Positions 22,293-33,449 of a DNA stretch of 64,000 bases are shown one piece after another. Made by a program: the position numbers and the translations under genes. The stretch lies in contig CM055113.1 of the NCBI GenBank assembly GCA_029204225.1, positions 12,588,402 to 12,652,401 of the forward strand, in the 5' to 3' direction. Source of the DNA: Diphasiastrum complanatum. Taxonomy: Eukaryota > Streptophyta > Lycopodiopsida > Lycopodiales > Lycopodiaceae. The notes under the pieces were generated by a model, which was given only the letters and a program-made list of their open reading frames with translations, was not told the origin of the DNA and did not search any database. Position 1 is the first letter of the stretch; each line of letters begins with the position of its first letter.

Positions 22293-23740
22293 TTTTTGGC
22301 TAGCTTTTGTAAGCAAGTTTTTCTATGTTCAGAGCGAGCTTGTCTAGCACCTATTTCTGTTTTTGTCTATGAATTTTTACTTTGGTTAGTTGAGAATAGG
22401 TAAATTCATTTGTGGGTCTTTAAAAATAGCTCTTAGAGTACTAATATCTCATAATAAACCATTTTTTCTTTTTCATTTGCTAGTCGAACAAACAACCATT
22501 TTGCGCACATACAAATAGGATTTATAAACCATATGTGATTTGCATGTGTTTTGAGTTGAACGCAACACGTCTGAACTAGATTAATATGTCGAGTGTTATG
22601 TTGATTCACTATTTTTTTTGGCAAAAGTGATGTAGTGTCATGACATAAGTCCTTTACTGTCAAGTCAGTTGAGATTTGAAGTTGTTCAAATAAATGCATA
22701 TGCAACTCCATCAATGTAACATAGTAGCATAGGCATTCTAGTACATCCATTATTGTATACAAATTGCTAAGTTGGTGACCCGCCTATTCTTATATCAGCA
22801 TTGTCTTATGTGCATCAAAATCCAACAACATTGGTGTCTCGGAATTCACAATCAATACTGGAGGCTGTTCCTGCCAATCATCAAGGGAGTCAAAGGTATG
22901 TCATACAAAACTTGTTGGGATCTCTTTCGTGTTGGAGAAGTTGCAATAACTACATTATATTTTCAATATATTCACAAGAAGTTATTCGCCTAATTGCAAT
23001 TTGAAGAGTCGAGCATTAACCTACCTCAATGTAAAGGTAGACTTGTAATAAAAGTGGAATGATATTGTTTAAAGACATACTTTGAAGTCTACGCTAACAG
23101 AATCCACTTATATGGTGCAAATTGATTCGAACAACGGATATTCTTGACAGTCAACGACCTCCTGTCTTTTATAAACGTTGTTTTGTTTAGATTTTCTTGG
23201 TTCAAAGCATAGTTGTAGCGGATTATGAAGTGCTGCAAAATTGTTCCCCCACATATTGATTATGGATGTCATTCGCATAAGATCTACATTGCAAAAGAAA
23301 CTATTGTCTTATGAGAACTAGATATGCACACCTACCTAGAAATGTAACAAATGAAAGCAAGGAGAAATAGAACCTGTCTATATAGTTATATGTATTGCAC
23401 TTGTCCATAATTTATGCCGACGCACAAATAAAATCAACGATTTTACAAATGTTTATGGTTTTACGATCTCATTCACTATAGGACTTAACACTATATAATT
23501 CAAAATCACATATTGTGTTCATCACGATTGCAACTAGCTACGCAAAAGTTTTGAAGTCCCTCCATGTACATATATCTTGAAAAAAAAACAAATATATTGG
23601 ATCAATACAATTTTGAATACTTAGTGCAAGATTTCTTCTGCGGGATGAGTAGTTTCAAAAATTGAAGTTAATGTGCGATTTAGGGTTTAGGGCGTTTTTG
23701 AGGTCCCACATGAATGTGTGTGGCTTCTGTGTGGTATCTT
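22293..23740. other. No gene recognised
   Basis: A/T-rich sequence between the copia remnant and the methyltransferase-like gene. Open frames at 22433-22762 and 22772-23004 have no recognisable domain. Confidence 0.4.
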
Positions 23741-23751
23741 CATTGTGAAAA

Positions 23752-25680
23752 TCAACTGTCTTCGACAATCTTTTTCTGCAAGCAAAAGAAAAAAAAATTT
23801 CACGCAATAAAAAGGTGTGACTAGCAAAATTGCACAAACAACAATGCAATTTGCCACTACAAGACATATGTTTAACTCACTTTAGATGCGGCTTCAATTT
23901 TGGAGAGGAAGTGTGTGAACATCTCCTCATCTTTTTCCACACAAACACAATGTCTATTTCGTCGCAGCGATTCAATGGTCATGTTTCTTGTCCCAGCAAA
24001 TAAATCTATGATCACATCCTCCTGTTCGGTGAACAAGTCTATGACGTACCTGCAATGAATCGATCAATCAGTCTTATTGAAAGGCAAACACTCAGCAACC
24101 ATCTAGCACTAAACATAACATGACTTCATGTCTATTATGGTTCAGAGGTGCTTGGCATTCCCAACACGCCAAGAAAGCTTAATGAGAAACAAACAATAAT
24201 ATAATCACAATATGTGTGAAAAGGTAGAGACCTCTCTGCCCCTCCGCGACATGCAATGTCATCCAATGAGCTATACACATCATTTGTATCCAAAACCCAA
24301 TTGAATTTCGGCTTGGGTTTACCTTTGACGTATGTGCGTGCTGCTTTGAGACTATGAAGCTTGGGACAGGGAAAACTAGTATGATAGTACATTGACATAA
24401 GGAGTGAGGTTAACTACATAAAAGACAGACCATTATTACCTTTACTGTCACCGTGTGTTTAATAGCACAAACATTGAAATATATAAATAAGACATCAAAA
24501 GATTTGCCTAAATACATTTAACAATATAACTGCCTTCGTTATAGAGCATCACTGTGAGCTTGACTAGATGTCACAAAATTAAAAAAAAAAAAAAAATCTC
24601 ACTTCTTGAAAGGCCCCCTTTCGTACGTAGCCATTTTCAACAAGAACAGTCAAGCACCTATGCAATTTGAAACCATTAGCAACATCAGATGCATGAATGA
24701 GTGGAAAGTGCTCTGCAACTGTCGTGGCAACATACCACCCCCGGTCAGCAACAAAAACATTGGCTACACTGGAGGTTGCCACAGCGAGGTCCTGTGTAAA
24801 TATATTCCATGTAGGCACAGAGGCTTCATCCACCAGATTGACTCCCAAGGAGGTGGTAAAATCTGCATACAGAAGCTTGGCCACTATCTCGGATGGCTCG
24901 CCTCGTATAGATAGGTCGGAAACAAAATGCCTCTTCAAGAATCTTCTCAGTCTATTAGTGGTTTTGCACTTGTTGACGACTAGGTTCTGTACATCTGCCA
25001 ATAAACCACATGCTTTTCCACAAGGGACACATGCCGAACAATAGATGTCAGTCAAGCTGAAAGGCTAAGCTGTTCGTTCCTGGAAGAATACAAGCTTAAG
25101 CAGCAAGGGGAGGTTTAATTCGATACAACGCGGTATATCTATTAAATGTACCTGCACTTGTGCCAGCGATTTCGTCGATGGCATGTTTCCAAGCAATCTT
25201 TTCTGATCCTTCTTCGACCACTTGCTCTTCGAATGGTGTGGTGTTGTCTGCTTGGTCTAGGCCCTTATCCATGTCCAGCCTCTTTTTTGTCCTTAACTCT
25301 CTTGACTGGTGATGCCTCTTTGATTGTTTCCTCGAGGCAGAGCCTTATGGCAGAACTTCCAAAACAATTGACTTTCCTTTTACAACTCTTTGCTATTCTG
25401 AATATAAATCATCCTTGGAAGGGTGCCTCTCACCTCTAGGATAGTCCAACCACCATGGACATGGTCAACCCCCATCGTGTGATCCCAAGATCAAGATCGT
25501 TCCATTCAATGGGATACATGGATGTTTGGGGGTCAATGGTGATCCAATCAGCAATCTTTGAGGGCAATTTGTCAAAATCATAGCGAGAAACTTCAAGCTC
25601 GGGCTCCCCAGTTCTTTTTACAGAAACCAGAAAAACATCAAGCTCTTTAAGGTATCCCATATCCCGAAACAGGGACCCGG
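23752..25680 (-). CDS. Spliced gene with beta-class DNA methyltransferase-like C-terminus
   Basis: Four exon pieces join in phase with canonical borders: up to 24603 (ends FQE, donor GTGAGA), 24359-24232 (LHSLKAARTYVKGKPKPKF ... GGAER), 24049-23881 and 23775-23752 (KKIVEDS, stop). Across the 24232/24049 junction the protein reads YVIDLFTEQEDVIIDLFAGT then RNRHCVCVEKDEEMF, resembling the AdoMet-binding motif I plus acidic residue of class-beta N6-adenine/N4-cytosine DNA methyltransferases, which lies C-terminally in that class. The second Gly of FxGxG is Arg here. The upstream exon holds YCSACVPCGKAC. Further exon-like frames lie at 25680-25440 and 25360-25150, the latter basic (RKQSKRHHQSRELRTKKRLD), but their joining phase meets a stop. 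No DPPY/SPPW motif was confirmed, so function and integrity are open. Confidence 0.5.
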
Positions 25681-26019
25681 AGCTACCACATTCTCACAAA
25701 CAGTGCGGATAGATCCTGTAGGATGATTTTCCACCCTGTGAACCAGAAAACTTTGAACCAACGACCTGCTCTCTGCGCAAGCATAACCCAAAAGTTGCGT
25801 TATCGTTTGGGAAAATTACCATCAGGTTTTAGAAGAAAAAAAATGTCACGTAGTTTGGGAAGAGATTGTAACACAATCATCAACTGAAGATGTCAGATTG
25901 ATTGCTCACCACATCTTTCAAATCATCAATTCATGTAGCATAGTAACCACACTTGTCAGGGAAGAAACACCTCTTAACTCCAAGCAAGCTATTGAAAACG
26001 ATCGATCGAGCTACTACAC

Positions 26020-26380
26020 TAATTCTCAGGCCCCAGGCGCTACAGGGATACCAGAGCAGGCAGGAGAGAAGGGAGGAGAGGCAGCAGCAGCGAGGAAGGC
26101 CGAGGGGCAGAGGAGAGCCAAGGATGGTGGGGAGCTAGCAGAGAGAGAGAGTGACGAACCTGGATTCCGTCGTGCCTCCACGATCCAAGGCTCAGAATCA
26201 GCGGTAGACAGCGTCGTAGCTTCTGGAGAGAGCGACAGAGCGATTTGAAGGTTACAAGAGGAGAGCGAGTGAACGAGAGATGCAACGATCAGGGGAGAGC
26301 GATGGGAGAAGCAACGATCAGGGGAGAGCAAGGAAAAGAGGAGGTAACGGGCACCCGGAGCAAGAAAAGAGGAGGCAGTA
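26020..26380 (+). other. Purine-rich GC-richer tract upstream of the methyltransferase-like gene
   Basis: Strand-asymmetric AG-rich sequence, with GCAACGATCAGGGGAGAGC repeated at about 26282 and 26313. It sits where a promoter or 5' leader of the minus-strand gene would be expected. Open frames on both strands here look like composition effects. Confidence 0.35.
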
Positions 26381-26394
26381 AAAAAAAAATTAAA

Positions 26395-26650
26395 TTTATT
26401 TTAGAAGCCATCCGGAGGAGAATCGCCGGCGCTTCTGCAGGCCGGGGGAGCACCGACGACGCTACTCAAGATGTGTATCAAATTTTTTAGAGGCCACCCA
26501 GCGCCGCTCCTCCGGCAGGCTTCAAAAAAATTCTACCAGTTCGGGCTGCTTGGGGAGCACCGCCAACGCTACTCAAGATGTGTTTGAAATTTTTTTGAAG
26601 CCTGCCGGAGGAGAAGCGTCGGCGCTGCTCCTCCGGGTGGCTTCTAGAAA
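26395..26650. repeat. GC-rich fold-back with 108-bp direct repeat
   Basis: A 51-bp unit starting GGGGAGCACCG (26446) recurs at 26554 with the shared core GCTACTCAAGATGTGT. Around it, CGGAGGAGAA-type strings and their inverted versions (GCTCCTCCGGCAGGCTTC, then GAAGCCTGCCGGAGGAG) can pair. Possibly a fold-back or MITE-like insertion; no target duplication was identified. Confidence 0.6.
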
Positions 26651-27021
26651 GAATTTGACGACTACGAGATGCACCATCACCACCTCCCTTCTCAAGGTAG
26701 GTATGTGCAGCAACACATATCTCCGGCGACTCAAAAAAATTTTATTTCAATTTTTTGGACAAAAGTATGGTATTTGGGGACCCCTGATTATACATTCACC
26801 AGGTCGATATATGTCTCAACGAGTAAAAAAACTCATGATGCAATATGAATGACAAGTAGCCATTTTAGACCTAAATTAGGCAACCGTTTTATGTATAGAT
26901 AGGCACCCACTGGCTGGTACCAAATCAATGCCAGTGTGCTTGTATTTCATTGTTGAAATATCACAAAAAAAATACCCTTGTTGAAACACGAAGAAGATAG
27001 ACTGGCCAGTTTTGGACGTAG

Positions 27022-27200
27022 TGCTTTTGCAGAGACGACTCAGTACTTTGGACCAAGGAGAGGAAAGTCTGGACAACATTGGCCATAGTACAGACAGCTT
27101 GAGAATTGGCTTTTGCAGAGATGACTCAGTACTTTGGACCAGGGAGAGGAAAGCCTGGACAACATTGGCCATAGTACAGACAGCTTAAGAATTGGCTTGG
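27022..27200. repeat. 87-bp tandem duplication
   Basis: GCTTTTGCAGAGACGACTCA (27022) recurs at 27109 with one change; two units, about 95% alike. Confidence 0.9.
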
Positions 27201-28540
27201 TACAATTCTCACATTTGTTTGTAGTTGTATCGTTCTGCTATACATGTAACAATAAAAAACATGACAGATCAATCATCTCTTTAAAAAATTGTTCTTTGTG
27301 GTGACAATATTTTGAGTGGATATCCAGAATAACAACTAACCGTTGCTAATGAACAATGATAGCTCTTCAAAGATATAATGACATAGAATCTGTGTTTGAA
27401 ATGCACTTGTGCCTAACAAAGCAGTATGCAATATCCTAACAGGAGCGAAGTAGCCACCATATTACGGACCATGGAAATTGCATTACAGACTACCTCTCTC
27501 TAGTTGTTATGGCTTGGGAGTAAGAAAAAGTTAACATATGCCACTTGGCTGACAGCTCAAAAATTAACCTATACAAAGCTTATTGTTGTTAACAAACAAT
27601 AAGCCTTGGATAAGATGAAATACTTGTCATAAATTGCATGTGCCTTCCATAATCAGAGTTTATAAACAGTAGTATATTAAAAAATACACATGAATGAAAC
27701 TTATGCAAAGTATACATATGCTTGGTTTCTATGCACGTTGGAGGTACTGACATATCGATGTCTGGCGACTAAAACTTTTTTTACTACTGATTTGATTTTT
27801 CTAATCGAATTCAGTACATCAATAGTTGTTCAACGTTCTGCAAAACAATATTTAAAACATCATATGCAACACTGGATTTCACAATTTGAATGGACTTTTG
27901 GGGTTTCTCATTGTCTTATATTGCATTCCCATCTTATGTCGGATGAATGCTTTGTGATAATTTGGTTGAGCTTAATTAATGATCCATGCATCCATGGGCT
28001 AGAATGTAGTTGTAGCATTTCAAAATAATAGTTCCACTGCTGTTATGATGTTTTTTACCTGAAAATTATATTCAACCAAAAGTAATATTCTATCTTTCCC
28101 TACTGCAATCATTCTTCTGTCAAAATCAAATAAAATTTTTTGTAGCACGTCATGGTCATACCGATTTTTTTGTTGGCATCCCGAAGAATGCCCAAGTTTT
28201 TTGGATGAACAATAATATTTCTGCTTGAGAACGCTCTAGGCCGAAGACAACTGTGAATCACAATTAGGGGCAGCTTGGAACACATATGGAGGTAGCAATT
28301 AAAAAGGGTAGACTCTATATAATGACATAAGGGACTACTATTAGCAAGAGAGAATATACAAACCGTGTAATATGCTCTAGTGTTGAATGGACATTTATTA
28401 CTGCTATTCACATTATTAACTTGTATAGATGATATATTTAATCTGACATAGCTCTTTGTTCTGCATTCAGATCTATGTTAATATTGTTATGCTTGTTCTT
28501 CATTCTGTCTGATTTTTCTAGTTGCTCTTTCTAGTAATAG
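27200..28540. other. No gene recognised
   Basis: A/T-rich sequence; short open frames (27690-28028, 28411-28109) show no recognisable domain. Confidence 0.4.
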
Positions 28541-28860
28541 ATGAACAACTTGTAGTCTTGTCTTTCGCGACTAATTACAAGTCAAGCACAGTCTAGCTCT
28601 TCGCGAATCATTCGCGACAGATAATTTATCTTGCGATTCGTGACAAATTATTCATCTAGCACTTCATCCATTTAAATGTTTGGCTACGTAATCTAAAATG
28701 ACTGTGATTTCTATCACTAAAGTTCTGTTCATTCTGATAGGCATAGTCATGCTTAGGGAGAGAGTCATTTAATTCATTCTGCTGCGCACAAACAGTTTCT
28801 GTTCGGGTTCGCTTCTCGTTCGTTTCTCATTCGTGTTCGTCATTTATTCTTCCTCCCTCT
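28540..28860. repeat. TTCGCGA-rich stretch, possible LTR remnant
   Basis: TTCGCGA-type strings recur at about 28566, 28602, 28612 and 28636 and the stretch is followed by a long GA repeat. The copia 3' region at 46190-46720 has the same word family and also a GA repeat, suggesting a related LTR, but I could not align them end to end. Confidence 0.35.
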
Positions 28861-28874
28861 CTCCCAACATGAGA

Positions 28875-28983
<109 letters not shown>

Positions 28984-28989
28984 TCTCTT

Positions 28990-29940
28990 CCCACGAGTTA
29001 CATCCTTTTATAGCAGGTCCAGAATCTAAATTGCCACTTGGTTTTCCTCCAATATGAAAAACCTACTAATTTTGGGACTAGATTCAATGTACCCAACATT
29101 CAAATTTGAATCTACTAAAACTTAACTTCTATAGTTTCCCACACATTCCAAAAGGGTTTATTCAAATGCTTTTAGACTAATATAACTTTGGAAAGTCAAA
29201 CTCCAAGTCTAATACGGAATTGGCTTAAAATGTGTGTACCTCCAAGCTAGCCCATACTTCCCTCCGAACGAGAAATTTCCATGCTACAGATGCGTGTGTC
29301 AATGCAGCTATCACCTGACTCGACAATGCCACTGCCGATCATACATGTGAGAGCGTTCCCCCAAAATGCCACTTCACGTTGGTTGGTTCGAACCCCAAGA
29401 GTTGAACCTGATCACAAGAATTTTTCACTTGTAACCAGCATACAATGCCTACCTCTCACCTGTGATTGCTTGCCCTCTCAAAATTGTCACCAATGATGAG
29501 TAATCACGCCGCCAAACTGCACTTCCGTCGCCAATACTAGCTTTCTCCATACAATTCCGCTATCATTCGGCCCCGTATTGCATTTACCACCTCCAAACAC
29601 CCTGTTACCCTGTCAGGAGTAAGTAATAATGATTCAAAAGTGATAATGCCTCATTTTACCACCCTGTAGCAGGTTTCACCAGCCAAAAATTGCCCCAAAT
29701 TTGGCCCTACGGTACCCAAATAGCGAATGTAGCCCATCACTAGGTCACCAGCACTTCGCTTGATAGAATGGTGATGAAAACACCCCGAAACGTGTTTTCC
29801 CTGCTCTGTGACGTCGCTCTATCCGCTGGCTTTGAGCAGCCAGTTTGAGGGGTCATTTTGGCCCAAAGATGGCCAAAATAGGTGCTTTCTAGCTAAAGAT
29901 AAGTCAATTTCCAAAATGCCTTGCAAATTTGAACTATAAC
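28990..29940. other. No gene recognised
   Basis: Mixed-composition sequence; several short frames with no domain or splice support. Confidence 0.4.
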
Positions 29941-29944
29941 TTCA

Positions 29945-30730
29945 AACTGAAGTTTTTTAGTGAAATCTCATTGGGTTGGCATCAATGGATCAATGTACAA
30001 GCCATTATCTCATGTGTTACATCAAGTGTCCAAGTAGAGACTGTGAGGATACTCCATCTCAATTCTAATGATTCTTAGTCATTAGATGGGATTAGGTCAC
30101 TTTCTAAACTTGAAAAGCACATTGATATAATGCTATTATTTCAAATTTTGAATATTAATCCATTTCTATGCTGGACAAAGGAACTTTTGTTTTCTTTTGT
30201 CACATAGGTGTCACTTTATATTGTGGGGGAAGAGGAAATTTTTGTATATTTAGATGGATAATCACTAACAAACGAGCCAAGTTTTTTAAGTGCAAGGTAC
30301 CTTTCACATAAGCATGGTTTCCTTTCATGAAAATACAAGTATTACTAGGTCATGTAGATTAAATATACATGTTATTCTTCATATAGATAAGAAGGGGTCT
30401 TCCACATAAGCATGGTGTCTTTTCATGAAAATACAAGTATTAGTAGGTCGTGTAGATTTAATATACAAGTTATTCTTCATATAGATAAGATGGGATATAG
30501 ATAAAGAAAATGTGTTGTTAAAATTTTGTGATATAAGAAAATCCAAATATGATGTCAATATGGGTGTTGATGAACATGCCAAAGATGCTTGTAGTACCTA
30601 AATTCACTAGCCTGACTAAATTCATGGGGATACTTGAGGACCATTGAAGTTGGCCCCAATTACTTGGCTAAAAATGAAGCGAGTAATAATCACACACTCA
30701 CACACACGCGTGTCACACACACACATGTAG
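29945..30730 (+). repeat. Dispersed repeat shared with 7390-8170
   Basis: Diverged counterpart of the block in copy A. It contains an internal duplication: TTCATGAAAATACAAGTATT and the following CATGTAGATT/CGTGTAGATT phrase occur at about 30323 and 30422. It ends in CA repeats near 30690-30725. Confidence 0.75.
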
Positions 30731-30739
30731 ATTTACTCC

Positions 30740-31490
30740 ACCTGAAATGGGACTACCTCAAGGAAGCTTGTCCTTAACCAATGCACAATTCACCATACTA
30801 CTAGCAGTTTTTTGACTTCAACCACATTCTAAGGGAATTTGCGTATGGTTCCACATCTTAGTCCAACATATTGTAAATTTGTTGAACATTGCACATACAA
30901 AGACTAGTGGAAGACATCACTCAAGTTGTTGCTAACATGGTAGAAGACATTACTTGAATGTTCTCACAATTTCTGTTGAAGCTCAACAATTAGTGTTTGA
31001 AGCTATTCATCTAGGTTCGATTTTAGAACAAAGACCTTCAATTGTACCATTAATATGTCAGAAAAGATATGTTTTTTTGTGAATAAAAATAGCCTTGCCC
31101 AATTGCAATGTGAAATTGTTAAGAAAGCACAATGGAAGATTAATTTTGTCCACTTCTCTCATTATCCCTCAAAAATGTGAATGTCCTCCTTGACATATGG
31201 ACAATTGTTGTGATGTAGATATGTCAGCTATCCATTACTTCACACTTTATCATGCCCGGTATAATGTTCCTATGCGATTATTGTTCATTTTTTTCAAACT
31301 CCCAAGGCCCAAGAAGACGAGAAGGCTCATTGTAACCCTTCAACTTCAAACGAGTATGGACCCATAGTCTCACTAGAGGCTTATAGAGGCTTATATAATA
31401 GTGAAAACAACCCCAATGGAATAGAATATAAAGTGCACCATGTGCAGCTAGGAATTAATTAAATTACACCAATAATAACATAACATTTAT
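30740..31490. other. No gene recognised
   Basis: No supported coding or repeat feature; from about 31495 homology to copy A (8100 onward) resumes. Confidence 0.4.
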
Positions 31491-31771
31491 TAAGAGACAT
31501 TTCAATCGGCCTCCAAAACTAGCAGGAACTAACTTGCACAAAAAATCAGATCATCATATTGACCTGCAATTACTCAAAGTAGTCAAAGTATATAGAATGA
31601 TCAATTTGAAATGAATGTGGATCGAGCTACGATGCGTTAACCCTTTAAGCTTCAGAATTAGACTGAAATTGATTCTACTATTTTAAGTGCCTTCCATTTA
31701 TCAGATCTGTGCATGTAGCCCAATATATATTAATTGCATTATATTAGGTTCTGAATCATCTGATTTTCTAA

Positions 31772-32492
31772 CTATACCGTCAACACTTTGCGCGGACTAA
31801 TGCCAACGTGGTCTCTCAATAGAGATCGTCGTCTTCTACAGTTGTTCCATGCTAGATTACCTCCATTGTTTGCCACCCTTCTCTCCACGTTGTACAAGGT
31901 GGTGGATCCCAAGCTTCCATCATCCTTGACGCACTCAGCTGCTATACCCTGATTGTCAGTTCCTAGCTGGTACCAACGGATGTTTTGACATGTAGCTGCA
32001 AAATCACCCCCATCTACGAGGTTGCCATTGTTGTTGCTTATGTGTGCATTGAGGTCAAGGCTGGCACGTCGGTAACGTCCTTGACCGTCATCGCAAGTAC
32101 ATCGTAGACCTCCATTTGAGGTAATTACTATGCTACCGCAGGAAACTGCGAAGCCACCACACTGCACATGTCGATGAATACAATACAATTACTTGCAACG
32201 TCTATCAAAATTTATAATAATACAGTATATATTAGACAGTACTAATGTCGATTATCTGCATGGTAAAAAATCATCTCTTTCTTATACGTAAAAACTTTAA
32301 AAAAGGTATCTCCTGCATCTAGACGACATTAGTATTAACATAAAGAGAGCTATATATATTATCATTATTAACTATTGGATGGCGCGCAGAAGATTTACGT
32401 ACGTCTGCTCGTGCATAATTGAAGAGCAATGTAAATGTGCACAGGAGTGCTGCTGCTATGTGCAGAACCGATGGTGACCATGCATATGCCAT
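31772..32492 (-). CDS. Secreted CVNH-domain (cyanovirin-N-like) lectin, two exons
   Basis: Exon 1 runs from ATG at 32492 to 32403: 30 codons forming a signal peptide, with a hydrophobic core at residues 9-24 and a likely cleavage after ARA. The donor is GTACGTAA; the intron is 241 bp, ending CATGTGCAG. Exon 2 (32161-31772) adds 129 codons, giving 159 residues. Its sequence has CVNH landmarks: GGFAVSCGS, LRCTC, ASLDLNAHISNNNGNLVDGG, FAATCQNIRW and AAECVKDDGS, then a second half VERRVANNGGNLAWNN. CVNH proteins bind high-mannose glycans; plant members are thought to act in defence. The C-terminus ends with a basic RRRR stretch. No frame defects were found. Dead relatives lie at 8575-9000, 61715-62140 and, as a 5' fragment, at 36425-36530. 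Confidence 0.88.
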
Positions 32493-32545
32493 TGTGAATT
32501 AGTTTCTTATACAAATTAAATGGGACGGAACTGCGCAGATTATAA
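32403..32545 (-). promoter_or_regulatory. CVNH first exon and proximal 5' region
   Basis: The stretch TATAATCTGCGCAGTTCC just upstream of the ATG is repeated on the plus strand at 36435, which shows that promoter-proximal sequence and first codons moved as one block. A TATTATAATC box lies about 50 bp before the ATG. Confidence 0.45.
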
Positions 32546-32914
32546 TAAGCTTTCCACATTTCCTCCCCTTCTTGTTCGTCTGAATGTTGTGCTGTCACCG
32601 TGCATTGTAGGAGTTGTTTTCACGTTAGTATCTGTCGCTGTACGATTGACCACCCCAGTAACAAATCTTAGTCCTAGAGTGGAGCTTGATCTGCAAAACA
32701 CTCGATCAACCAGGTCTTGCAAGTTTGGTCCACGTCCAATATGGCGTCCCTCATTGAAAGAAATTTGTTTGGTTGTCTGCAAAATTGCATTGGCAAGGTC
32801 AGTCACAACTGCATCATATAGGGAGATTTTCTTCCTTTGTCCCTCTCCTCCTAGCCAGCTACCATGTACCAACTCTGCCAGATTTGTTTGTGGAGTTCGT
32901 GCCAAATCCTCCAC
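32540..32914 (-). other. Unrecognised 124-codon open frame
   Basis: The frame (MEDLARTPQTNLAELVHGSW ... SLYDAVVTDLANAILQTTKQ) looks protein-like, with a helical, acidic middle and an Arg-rich end. It begins where gypsy gag homology ends and stops where the CVNH upstream block starts. It might be a captured or transposon-associated fragment; I do not recognise a family. Confidence 0.3.
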
Positions 32915-32939
32915 GTTATCAATGTTGACTACCTAAGAT

Positions 32940-33442
32940 TGATCTAGATTGATCTATGTACAAATCTTTGGTAAAAATTTGAGTCGTCCACAACCACGAA
33001 CAACTTTCTGAACACCTCCTTAAACTCGTCCCATGTGGTAGGTTTAGGTTGCAAGTCACGCCACCACGACGAAGCTTTACCACGGAAGAACTAAATAACA
33101 TTCTCTATCTTTTTCTCCTCAGGAATTCCATGTAGATTAAAATAACCGGTCCACTTGGTTAACCAGTCGTCCACAATTTCAGATTTCTTCTCTTTCTTCT
33201 CCCCCAAAAAAAGGTTCAGGCTGAAAGCCCAAATTCGGAACAGACAAAGCTCTCACTTGATTCAACAGTACTTCCATTTGTTGATCACGTAACGTGTTCC
33301 TATTGTTTATCTCTTTATGTGCTTGGCTTAATGACTGGCAAATTTGTAGATAGGTAGGCATTGGCACCTGACCATCGAGAGCTGCATTTGCATTATCTTC
33401 CGCCATATTGATTTCCTGACATGCAAATTTGTCGAGATCCAA
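32940..33442 (-). pseudogene. Ty3/gypsy gag fragment
   Basis: Minus-strand frames start with MDLDKFACQEINMAEDNANA near 33442 and, after a break at 33179, continue WTGYFNLHGIPEEKKIENVI, a stop, then FFRGKASSWWRDLQPKPTTW and EFKEVFRKLFV, the typical capsid region of gypsy gag. The piece ends at about 32940 without nucleocapsid or pol. It belongs with the primer-binding site and LTR at 35176-35400 on the same strand. Confidence 0.78.
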
Positions 33443-33449
33443 TCATCAA

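Noticed and set aside
26026-26331. Ser/Pro-rich minus-strand frame before the methyltransferase-like gene
   Set aside because: Composition effect of a purine-rich tract; frames are open on both strands.
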